A stretch of DNA of 64,000 nt from positions 102,001-166,000 of the forward strand of contig JALUWO010000206.1 of NCBI GenBank assembly GCA_027019405.1, written 5' to 3'. Position numbers and translations under genes: made by a program. The DNA comes from Candidatus Altimarinota bacterium. Its GTDB lineage: Bacteria; Patescibacteriota; Gracilibacteria; BD1-5; UBA6164. Below the pieces are notes generated by a model. It did no database searches, was not told where the DNA came from, and worked only from the letters and a program-made list of their open reading frames with translations. Every line of letters begins with the position of its first letter. The stretch's first letter is position 1. Shown piece after piece: positions 40,231 through 49,354 of this stretch.

Positions 40231-40248
40231 TTTATAGTTTAAAAGATT

Positions 40249-41013
40249 ATGGAAAAAGTAGTAGTAAAAAAATGGTGAGGGGAAAATGCTGCAGAATTAG
40301 ATAGGTCTCCAGAAAATATAAAAAATGATTATAAAAATTGAATAAAAAATCAAGTAGTTGTTGTTTCTGCTATAAGAAAACCTCAATATAATACTACTGA
40401 TAATTTAATTGCTTTGTGAAAATTATTACAAGAAAAAAATATTGATTATGATCTTATTAAAGAAAAAGTAGAAGAAATTAGAGATTTTCATTTAAATATA
40501 GCAAAAGAAAGTAAAATAAATAATTTTGAAAAAGTTAAAACTTTTATTGAGAAAAGTTTTGAAGAGCTTCTTATAAAAATTATATTTAATTTATCTTCTC
40601 ATAATTGAATAAAATCATCAGCTAATAATGATTATTTGGTTAAAGGTATCAATGATGAAATTTCTATCTTATGATTTTGAGAGATGATTTCTGCACAAAT
40701 ACATACAATGATAATAAATAATTTAAAAATAGAGTGATTAAATGCAGAATTGATTAATTTTGATAATGTAACTAAAAATATAGATATTTCTGATACTCAG
40801 AATATAATTTTTGAAAAATTGTCAAAAGAGATATCTTCTAGAGTTGATTTAATATTATCAATATGAAATGTTGTAGTTGTTCCTTGATATATTCCATGAC
40901 TTAAAAATGGTATAGAAAATAATATTTGAAGATGATACAGTGATGCAACTTCTTCTATGGTGGCTACTTGATTATCTGAAAATTATGATGTTATTTCAGA
41001 ATTTATAGAATAA
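40249..41013 (+). CDS. aspartokinase-like amino acid kinase, short form
   Basis: The 254-residue protein resembles the catalytic domain of aspartate kinase: VVVKKWGGENAAEL at the N-terminus (in place of KFGGTSV), VVVVSAIRKPQYNTTDNL near 38-55, and VVVPGYIPGLKNG ... NNIGRGYSDATSSMVATGL near 208-245. It stops shortly after the GRGYSD motif, where typical enzymes continue to the ADP-binding part and ACT domains. The Lys of KFGG is displaced by Trp. It may be a truncated or repurposed enzyme. lysS follows 62 bases downstream. Confidence 0.78.
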
Positions 41014-41075
41014 AAATTTACTTTTAAAATTTTATTTATAAAATTGTACAAAAATATATTTTAATTTTAAAGAAA

Positions 41076-42668
41076 ATGGATTATCCAAAAGAAAGTTTAG
41101 ATAGACAAAAAAAAATTGCAGATATGCAAAAAGCTTGAATTATTTGTTATGCAAATAATTTTAGATGAAAACAAGATATAAAAGATATAATTTCTGAAAA
41201 AGATCAAAATCTAAAAGATGTTGAAGAACTAATGGCTAATTGAGCTTGAAATACATTAAAAACTGCATGAAGAATTATTAGTAGTAGAAGTATGTGAAAA
41301 CTTACTTTTGTAAAAATAAGAGATAATTCATGAGATATTCAAATATGTTTTTCAAGAAATCATGTTAGATTTAATACTTGAAAAGAAGTTGTAGATGAAA
41401 TAGAAATAGCTTGAGAAAATAAAACAGCTTATAAAATAGCTGAAAAATTTGCTCAAGTTGGTGATTATATTTGAGTTAGTTGAGATTTGTTTTTAACAAA
41501 ACATTGAGAATTAACTATTTTTGTAAATGAATTTCAAATTCTTTCAAAAGCCATAAGACCTCTTCCTGAAAAATATCATGGTATTAATGATAAAGAAGCT
41601 ATTTATAGACAAAGATATTTGGATTTGATAATGAATCAAGATTCTTATGATAGATTTTTATTTAGATCAAAATTTGTAAAAGCTTTAAGAGATTTTTATG
41701 ATGAAAAGTGATTTATTGAAATAGAAACTAATGTATTATGAAATGCTGCATCTGGTGCAGCAGCTCAACCTTTTATTACACATCATAATGATTTTGATGC
41801 TGACTTTTATTTAAGAATTGCTCCTGAAACTGCACTAAAAAAAGCTACAGTTGGTAGATTTGAAAAGGTTTTTGAGATAGGAAAAAATTATAGAAATGAA
41901 GGTTCTGATCCATCTCATATGCAAGAATTTACTGCTGTTGAACATTATGCTGCATATTGGAATTTTGAAGATAATATGAGATTTACTGAAGAAATGTTTG
42001 ATTATATTTTTGATAAATTATGATTGGATAGAAAAGTAAATATAAAAGATAAAGATTGAAATGAAAAAGAGGTAGATTTTACAACTCCTTTTGAAAAAAT
42101 TGATTATATTGCTTGAGTAAAAGAAAAATCTTGAATAGATGTAAGTCAATATTGACCATGAGATGAAGAAAAATTAAGAGAAGTTATAAAACAAGCATGA
42201 CATAATTGGGAAGGAATAGATAAACAAGCTACTGCAACTATGATAGATTATCTTTATAAAAAAGTTTTAAGACCTAGTATAGTTTGACCTGCTTTTGTTT
42301 ATAATTATCCAAAAACTATGCAACCACTTGCTAGACAATCTGATAATGATGAAAATATTGTTGAACAATTTCAATTAGTATTAAATTGATGGGAAGTATT
42401 AAAAGCATATTCAGAATTAGTTGATCCAAAATTACAACAAGAAAAGTTTGATGAACAATCTTGAGCTATTGAAATGTGAGATGAAGAAGCAACTTCAGGT
42501 GATGATGATTTTGTTTTAGCAATGGAATATGGTATGCCTTGCCAATCAGGTTGGGGAATGTGAATAGATAGAATAGTTTCACTTCTTACATGACAAGATA
42601 ATTTAAGAGATGTAGTATTATTTCCACTTATGAAAAGTGATGATAATATAGAAAAGAAAGAAAAATAA
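41076..42668 (+). CDS. lysS: lysyl-tRNA synthetase (class II)
   Basis: The 530-residue enzyme charges tRNA-Lys. It has an OB-fold anticodon domain (LKTAGRIISSRSMGKLTFVK near 60-80), motif 2 (FEIGKNYRNEGSDPSHMQEF near 267-286), and motif 3 (GWGMGIDRIVSLLTG near 497-511). Length is typical. TGA encodes Gly in GMGIDR. It is second in an operon behind a possible Lys-rich leader peptide and terminator, with the aspartokinase-like gene first. Confidence 0.96.
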
Positions 42669-42712
42669 TAAAAAATAATAGCAAAATAGTTGATATTTTG
42701 CTATTATTTTTT
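42666..42712 (+). terminator. rho-independent terminator
   Basis: AAATAATAGCAAAATA and TATTTTGCTATTATTT pair around GTTGA, followed by T residues. Confidence 0.8.
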
Positions 42713-42766
42713 ATTTATGTTAAGATTTAATTAGTTAAATATATTTTTATATAATTAATTTTTTAA

Positions 42767-43324
42767 ATGGATATATATTTAGAACATAAATATAATGATT
42801 TCTCTATAGATGAATTATACAATATTTTTGATAAAAATATTACTAAACTTTCATATTTCAACTTTGGATATAAAATTTCAAAATTTTTTTGAAATAAATT
42901 GGATTTGTTAGATTATATATCAAAAAAGAAAAAATATATTTATTATATAGATAAAAATTGAATTGAAACACATATTTTAATGTATAAAACAATTGATAAA
43001 AGTGATAATTCTAAAGGAATAGTATGTGAAATAATTATTTGAGAAAAAAAACAAAAAGATATTATGTTTTTTTCTGAGTGAAAGATTTATAATATAGTAG
43101 AAAATAAATGGGGAAAAATACTGTCTTCTTGAATTATAGAAAATAAAGAAAATATAAATAAAATTTTATATTTTTTAAATACAGAATTAATTTTTCTAGA
43201 AAGTAAAATACATAGATATCAGTCAAAATTAAGATATAATTGATTTTTAAATAAAGAAACTTCAGAAAATAAAATAAATACTTTTAAGCAAAATTTTTAT
43301 AAAACAATATTAAATAATAGTTAA
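42767..43324 (+). CDS. hypothetical protein, 185 aa
   Basis: Unrecognised. It starts MDIYLEHKYNDFSIDELYNI, is Lys/Ile/Asn-rich with alternating hydrophobic residues suggesting a mixed alpha/beta fold, and lacks a signal peptide or membrane helix. It stands alone between the lysS terminator and the prephenate-dehydrogenase-like gene. Confidence 0.7.
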
Positions 43325-43380
43325 TATTGTTTTTTATTTTATAATAAATAATATAATTAAAATTTAATTTATTGTAAGTA

Positions 43381-44439
43381 ATGATTAATATGCAAAAAAT
43401 AACAATTATAGGTTGAACAGATGGTTTTTGAAAGTGGCTTGCAGGATTTATTTTAGAAAATTTTAGAAATAATATTGATTTAGTAATTACTTGAAGAAAT
43501 GAAGAAAAATGAGAAAAAATTGCTAAGCAATTAAATTGTAAGTTTTCTATTAATACTAGAGAAGAAATTTTAGATTCTGATATTACTGTTTTTGCTGTAC
43601 CTATAGCTTATACTACAAAAATAATAAAAATGTATGCACCATATTTAAAACTTTGAAGTATGGTTTTAGATGTAACTTCTATAAAAAAAGAACCTTCAGA
43701 AGCTTTAAAAAAATATTCACCTTCAGGAGTTTTAGTTCTTCCTACTCATCCTATGTTTTGACCTTTTGTTTCAAATATAGCAGGACAGATTTTTGTTTTA
43801 TGTCCTTTGAAGGCTGATGCTAAAAAAGATAAAAGATATATATTTTTAAAGAATTTTTTAACTGAAAAATGAGCTAAGGTTGTTGAAGAAAGTCCAGAAC
43901 AGCATGATAAAATGATGGCAGTAGTTCAATGATTAACTCATTTTAATATGTTTGTATTAGCAGATACAATGAAGAAAATGAAATTTGATATAAAAAAATC
44001 TTTTAATTTTGTATCTCCAATTTATAAAATAATGATTAGTTCAGTTTGAAGATATGTAGGGCAAAATCCAAAACTTTATGCTGATATACAAATGAATAAT
44101 TCTGAAGTTTTGAATGTTCATAAAGAATTTATGAAATCAACACAAGAATTTAATAATTTTGTTTTAGAAAAAGATGAACAATCTTTTGTAGAGAATATAA
44201 CAGAATCAAAAAAATATTTTGCAGATGAAGCAGAAAAATGACAAATATATACAGATAAAATTATTTTTATGTTATCTCAGCAGATTAAAAAAGCAGAAGA
44301 ATTAGTTTGAAAAGAAATTATTTTGGAAAATATTTACTCTAGAGAATTAAAAAAATGAATTTTAGAAAAATTTAAAAATAGGGAAATATTTTTAAAAAAT
44401 GAAGAAAAATTAAAATTGGATGAGTGGAATATTTTATAA
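43381..44439 (+). CDS. prephenate dehydrogenase-like protein
   Basis: The 352-residue protein has an N-terminal Rossmann fold with ITIIGGTDGFGKWLAGFIL, a DSDITVFAVPIAYT strand, and LPTHPMFGPFVS near 120-131, the signature of TyrA-type prephenate dehydrogenases. The helical dimer domain follows. TyrA forms 4-hydroxyphenylpyruvate for tyrosine synthesis. The last 60 residues (from about 290) look like an added helical domain. An in-frame ATG at 43390 is an equally good start. A DAHP synthase gene is present at 55.6 kb, so a fragment of aromatic metabolism is encoded here. Confidence 0.85.
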
Positions 44440-44445
44440 AAAGAA

Positions 44446-44501
44446 TTGACTTTATTAAAAAAAATATATACTTAAAAATCCATAAAATACAAAGGAGTTA
44501 A
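44446..44501 (+). promoter_or_regulatory. promoter and strong SD of the 44505 gene
   Basis: TTGACT at 44446, TATACT at 44467 (spacer 15), then AAAGGAG about 8 bases before the ATG. Confidence 0.65.
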
Positions 44502-44504
44502 GTA

Positions 44505-44807
44505 ATGGTAATAGATAGTACAAATCATGGTAAAGCAGAGATTTTACAAGTTGATTTGAAGAGAATTTTTTCTTCACAAGAAAGCTTGGATAATGCATTA
44601 AATGAGTTGGTTAATTCCCAAAAAAGAAGAAGAATTCAACCTGAAATTTGGTTAAAACTTGTTTTACCAATGATTAAAGAGAAATCTTTGAATTTGGAAT
44701 TCTATAGAGCTGAGGATGGTTCTTTATATCATTTATCAGAGAAAAAAGATACAAAAGATTATGCTGATGAGTATGCAATTGAAGGTTGTACTACTATGTC
44801 TTCATAA
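44505..44807 (+). CDS. small hypothetical protein, 100 aa, strong SD, no TGA glycine
   Basis: Unrecognised. It is a soluble protein starting MVIDSTNHGKAEILQVDLKR with a basic QKRRRIQPE stretch near residue 39 and the acidic end EYAIEGCTTMSS. All three glycines are GGT. It has its own promoter, SD and strong terminator, like the genes at 1251 and 3311, and would be translated identically under the standard code. The SD fixes the start. Confidence 0.85.
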   Translation: MVIDSTNHGKAEILQVDLKRIFSSQESLDNALNELVNSQKRRRIQPEIWLKLVLPMIKEKSLNLEFYRAEDGSLYHLSEKKDTKDYADEYAIEGCTTMSS

Positions 44808-44812
44808 GATAT

Positions 44813-44854
44813 AAAGGCAGAATATGGTTTTTCCATATTTCTGCCTTTTAAAAT
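44813..44854 (+). terminator. rho-independent terminator
   Basis: AAAGGCAGAATATGG pairs with CCATATTTCTGCCTTT (one extra T) around TTTTT. It is strong and immediately behind the small gene. Confidence 0.85.
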
Positions 44855-44903
44855 ATATATTTTTTTATATAATAATTTAAAATTTAATTTCTTACTTATT
44901 TTA

Positions 44904-45596
44904 ATGAAAAAAGTTGAAATTTATTCAGATTGATGAGCTAGACCAAATCCAGGACCATGATGATATTGAGTTATTTTAAAATTTTGAAATAAACAAAAAG
45001 AGATTTCTTGATTTGAAGAAAATACAACAAATAATAGAATGGAGTTAACTTGAGCAATTAAGTGATTAGAACAATTAAAAGAATCTTGTGAAGTTGATTT
45101 ATATACTGATTCTAGTTATGTGGTTAATTGAATAGAAAAATGATGGGCAAAAAAATGGAAATCAAATAATTGGATGAGAACTAAAAAAGATAAAGCTATA
45201 AATTATGATTTATGGGATCAATTATTAAAAGAAGTTTGAAAGCATAAAGTTAATTTTCATTGGGTAAAAGGTCATGCTGGTCATAAGGAAAATGAAAGAT
45301 GTGATGAACTAGCTACTAAAGAAATTTTGGAAAATACTTGAAAAATAGAAGAAGAAAAAAAAATAAATAAACAAGATTTATTAAAAAAGCTTTTAAATAC
45401 CTGATTAGATAGTTCTCAAAAAAAGATAAAAGTTACTAAAGAATTACAACCTTGTAAAAAATGTTGAACACCAGTTGTAAAAGCAATCCCAAAGAAAAAA
45501 AATACAAAAAATAAAAGTTATTATTATAAATATTATTTAACTTGTCCAAATTGTAAGACAAATTATTTTGTGGATGATGGAAAAGTAATGATTTAA
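44904..45596 (+). CDS. rnhA: ribonuclease HI with C-terminal zinc ribbon
   Basis: The 230-residue protein removes RNA from RNA-DNA hybrids. The RNase HI domain (1-150) shows YSDGGARPNPGPGG (first Asp), NNRMELTGAIKGLEQL (Glu), [11 protein letters not shown] (Asp) and [18 protein letters not shown] (last His/Asp). A linker and a zinc ribbon (CKKCG near 185, CPNCK near 213) follow, an addition to the usual 155 residues. TGA encodes several of the glycines near the active site. Confidence 0.93.
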
Positions 45597-45615
45597 AATT
45601 TAAAATATTATAATT

Positions 45616-46047
45616 ATGTTACCTAAAAGAGAATTGTATGATAAACAAAATAAATATTTTACTCTAGAAAATTGTCCTTTTTGTACAAAATTAAATAAAA
45701 GTAAAATACTTTTTGAAAGTAAGTATTGGTTTGTAATGCATAATGAGTATCCATATTTTGATGATAAAAATTGACTTATGGCTATTCCTAAAAGACATAT
45801 AGAGTTTACAATTGATTTAAAAGTTAATGAATTAGTAGATTTCTTAAGTATAGAAAAATTTATGAAAAATTATTATAAAAATTTGTGAGAATATTTTTCT
45901 TTTATAAGACAAAGTAAATCAAATAAATCTGTAGAACATATGCATTATCATTATCTTACTTGAATTCCAAGTGCAAAGGTAATTGATTGAGAAAAATATT
46001 TTAAAATAAAAAATTGATATAAAAATGGATCTAATACTTCAAAATAA
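45616..46047 (+). CDS. HIT-family protein
   Basis: The 143-residue protein has an N-terminal CPFC pair (residues 20-23), a PKRHIEFTIDL block near 58-68, and the histidine triad VEHMHYHYL near 108-116, though the spacing varies from the classic HxHxHxx. HIT proteins are nucleotide hydrolases or transferases. Its last 23 bases overlap the MFS transporter gene, so the two are probably coupled. Confidence 0.8.
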
Positions 46048-47221
46048 AAACCTTTTATTCTTATTTTTAACTGGTTTTTTGAAAAATTTTTTGGTTATGA
46101 TACCTATTTTGACTTTATATTTTCAAGATAGGTGATTAACTATGTATGAAATAATGATATTGCAGACAATTTTTTCAGTTTTAATTGTAATTTTGGAAGT
46201 TCCTAGTTGATATTTTGCTGATGTTGTAAAAAGAAAATATTCTTTAGTTTTAGGTGCAATTATATCTTCAGTTGCTATGGTATGATATTATTTTGCAGAT
46301 AGTTTTTGGAATTTTGTAATTGTAGAATCTTTACTTTGAATCTCAGCTAGTTTAGTTTCTTGAGCTGATATGGCTTATTTGTATGATGAGCTTTTATGAA
46401 AATCTCAAGAAAAATATTTTACAAAAATTGCCTGAATGTATGAAAGTTTTTTAAGAATGTCTGAAGCTATTTGAGCATTTTTAGGTTGATTTTTGGCTGT
46501 AATTTCATTTAAACTTGTAATTTTAGTTGAAATGTTTGCTACATTTTTGGCTGTTTTTACATCACTTTTATTAAAAGAACATAAAAGAAATGTAGAGAAA
46601 AAAGATAGATTAAAAATAAAAGAAGTTTTAAAATTTGTATTTAAAGATAATGCAAAAGTAAAATATTTGATAATTTTTGCTTGATTGCTATGAAGTTCAA
46701 CTTTGATTTTTTTATGGTTAGCCCAACCTTACTGGAAAAATATTTGATTACCTTTAGCTTATTTTTGAATATTTTGGGCATTTTTAAATTTACTTGTTTC
46801 AGCTTGAGCTTTATTTGCTTATAAATTGGAGAAAAAATTTAGTTTTAAACAGATATTTATTTTGTTCTGGATTTTTTCATTTGCTTTTTACTTAATTTTA
46901 TATTTTACAAAAAATTTATATTTAGCTTTGATTATATCATCTTGATTTTGGATTTTTAGAGGATTGAATTGACCTATTATAAAGGATTATGTAAATAGAG
47001 AAGTACAAAGTAAAATGAGAGCAACAATCCTTTCTATAAAAAATTTAGCTTTTAGAATAGTTTTTTCAATTTTATCACCTTTTGTGTGATATTTTGCAGA
47101 TATATATGATTTGAAAATAGCATTTTTAGTTTCTTCTATTATATTTTTTATTTTATCTTGAATTGCTTTATTTTTACTTATTTTTAGTTATAATAAAAAA
47201 TGTGAAGTTTGTGTAAAATAA
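46025..47221 (+). CDS. MFS transporter
   Basis: The 398-residue inner-membrane protein has about 12 helices and the MFS motif between helices 2 and 3 (EVPSGYFADVVKRKYSLVLG near residues 59-78). Later it has GFWIFRGLNGPIIKDYVNRE near 305. The substrate is unknown; drug or sugar efflux is common for this group. It starts within the HIT gene. A related MFS gene lies at 53810. Confidence 0.9.
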
Positions 47222-47261
47222 AAAAAAGAATTATTGAAAATTTTTAATAATTCTTTTTTAT
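47220..47261. terminator. terminator
   Basis: AAAAAAAGAATTATT and AATAATTCTTTTTT pair around GAAAATTTTT-type loop sequence between convergent genes. Confidence 0.7.
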
Positions 47262-47269
47262 ACAGGTAT

Positions 47270-48609
47270 TTATGGTTTTTTATTATACCAATTATCAGCT
47301 CCTTTAAAACTTCTAGTTCTTTTTTGATTATTTTCTTCTGTGAATTTATCTAAATTTTGTTTATAATTTTCTTTATATTCTTTTAAAATTTCTTCATAAA
47401 ATTCTTTTTTAGTTAATTTTCTTCTCATTATTAAGATTCATGTCATTAATTTTCAATCTAAAAAGTCTCTTAAATGATTAAGTTTATCTTTATTTTCTAA
47501 AATATAAAGAAGTATATTATCACTTTGTTCTAAAATATATTTTATTTTTGGATTAGTTGGGTCTAATTGTATTACATCTGTTTTTTCTATTTCTGATTTT
47601 AATGTTTTCTTGATAAATTCTGGATAGTATAATACAAAATTTACAAAATTTTCAGAATATTTATTATATTTTTCTAATAAATTTATATATTCACTAATAT
47701 TTTTTATATCTAATATATTATTTAGAAATTGTTTAAATTTTATTTCATTCCACATTAAATAATCTATTCCTTCATTTAAACTAGAAATTATATATTTTGG
47801 AATTTTTTGTACAAAATTTATGTCAATTTCTTCTTTTTCTAATCTTTCTAAAATTTTTAAACTAAATTCTGGATTTATTTTAAATAATTCTAAAATTCTT
47901 TCATCTTGTTTAGCAATTTCAATAATTTTTTTATAATTTTTTATGTCAATAGTTTCTCATAAAATTATATTATTTTTTTCTAGTTTAGTTTTTAGTGCAG
48001 TTGAAGCTAAATTTTTTACAGTTTCTATTCTTTCTTTGTTTTCTTTAGTTAATTTTTTATTTTTTTGTTTACTTGATGAATTTAATAGTTTTTTCTAATT
48101 TTATCTCAAATTTTATTATAAGTTTCTTTTACTTCTTGAGAATATTTATTTTCTATTTTAGATTTTTGTTCTTCTCAGAAAGCTAATCTCATTAAGTCTT
48201 CTATAAAATATTCATTTCTTGTTTGTTTTGATATTACATTTTGATGATATCAAAAATTTTTTAATGCATTAAATTCAAAATCTGGATTTTTTTCAGAAAT
48301 ATTTTTTATTAAAATATCTTTATATCTTATAAGAAATCTTTTTAAATCTCTAAGAGTAGAAATTTCTTTTAGTTCATCAAATCCTTTTTTATATTGTTTA
48401 GAATCAATAGTTGGAGAAACTGATATTTTTCAGTTTTTTTCTTCTACTTGGTAGTTTATTTCTATTTCTTCTGTATTTGATTTTTTATATATTTGAGAAT
48501 AAACTTCTTCTTCAGAAATATATTCATTTAAAAAATTTTTTAATTGTTCAACTCTTTCTTGTTCTTCCATAATATTTGGAGAAATAATTTTGTTTCATAA
48601 AGTGTTCAT
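47270..48609 (-). CDS. hypothetical protein split by a -1 frameshift
   Basis: Unrecognised. Frame 1 (48609 to 48082) encodes about 175 residues starting MNTLGNKIISPNIMEEQERV and ends KIRKNY at TAA. The -1 frame, open from before that stop, continues KLLNSSSKQKNKKLTKENKE and runs about 270 more residues to TAA at 47270 (last residues WYNKKP). No good start lies near the beginning of the second part, so both halves are probably one gene of about 445 residues. The shift point is A AAA AAC, a classic -1 slippery heptamer in the correct frame. It may be programmed, an indel, or a sequencing error. The protein is helical and Lys/Glu-rich. Confidence 0.65.
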
Positions 48610-48746
48610 AATTTTTATTTAAAAATATATATATTTTATATAATATATAAAATATAAAGTTTGTCAAGAGTTTTGTTTTTTAAATTTGATTTTGCTTATT
48701 TTTAGCTATAATATGAATTATAAAATAATTATTTAAATAAAAATTT

Positions 48747-49204
48747 ATGCAACAAATAACTTTAGTAATAATGATAAAAGATAATAAAATTTTTCTTTGA
48801 GAGAAAAAATAGGTTTTGCAAAGTGAGTTTTAAATTGAGTTGGAGGGAAACAAGAATGAAATGAGAGTATTGAAGAATGTATGATAAGAGAAGCAAAAGA
48901 AGATATTTGAATAGATATTTTAAATCAAGAAAAAATTTGAATATTAAACTTTTATTTTTATGAGAAAACAGAATGGAATCAAGCTGTTCATCTTTTTGAA
49001 ATTTTAGAATTTTCTTGAGAAATTATAGAATCTGAAGAAATTAGACCTTTTTGGTTTGATTTAGATAAAATACCTTATGAAAAAATGTGGGAAGATGATA
49101 TTTATTGGTTACCTAGAATTTTGGCTTGAGAAAAAAATATTGAATATAATTTCTGGTTTGATACTGATAATGGAAAGATTTTAAAGTGGGAAAAAGTGAA
49201 ATAA
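48747..49204 (+). CDS. Nudix hydrolase (MutT-like), frameshifted
   Basis: The first frame ([21 protein letters not shown]) ends at TAG 48810. The -1 frame continues IGFAKGVLNGVGGKQEGNES and holds the Nudix box [24 protein letters not shown], consistent with a MutT/MTH1 8-oxo-dGTP-type hydrolase of about 152 residues. One more A in the six-A run before TAG would restore the frame. So the gene is an indel pseudogene, needs a -1 shift, or contains a sequencing error. Motif residues themselves are intact. Confidence 0.75.
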
Positions 49205-49233
49205 TTTTGTAATTTTAGAAAAATGTATAAAAT
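49205..49233 (+). promoter_or_regulatory. possible pyrG promoter TTTTGT-N17-TAAAAT
   Basis: Spacer 17, located directly behind the Nudix stop and about 75 bases before the leader terminator. Confidence 0.5.
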
Positions 49234-49308
49234 AGTTCTATTAATTATTTCTAAATGAACTATTTATGAAGTTTAATTGGAGAAAAAATTTATGTATTAT
49301 TTAAATTT

Positions 49309-49335
49309 AATAGGGGATTTGACCCCTATTTTTTA
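49309..49335 (+). terminator. leader terminator (candidate attenuator) before pyrG
   Basis: AATAGGGG pairs with CCCCTATT around ATTTGA, then T residues. It ends 20 bases before the pyrG ATG, leaving no room for a promoter behind it. pyrG transcription must therefore pass through it. Confidence 0.75.
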
Positions 49336-49354
49336 TTTGTTAAATTTTGCAATT

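Larger units (their letters stand above)
39952..40248 (+). other. leader and divergent promoter region between hisS and the lysS operon
   Basis: It holds the minus-strand hisS promoter, a plus-strand promoter (TTGACA at 40041, TATAAT at 40062, spacer 15), a 20-codon leader frame and a terminator before the aspartokinase-like gene. No other gene is seen. Confidence 0.7.

Noticed and set aside
49223-49276. Leader peptide frame MYKIVLLIISKG before pyrG
   Set aside because: Its ATG overlaps the likely -10 region (ATGTATAAAAT), so it would not be in the transcript; only the terminator is kept as a leader feature.
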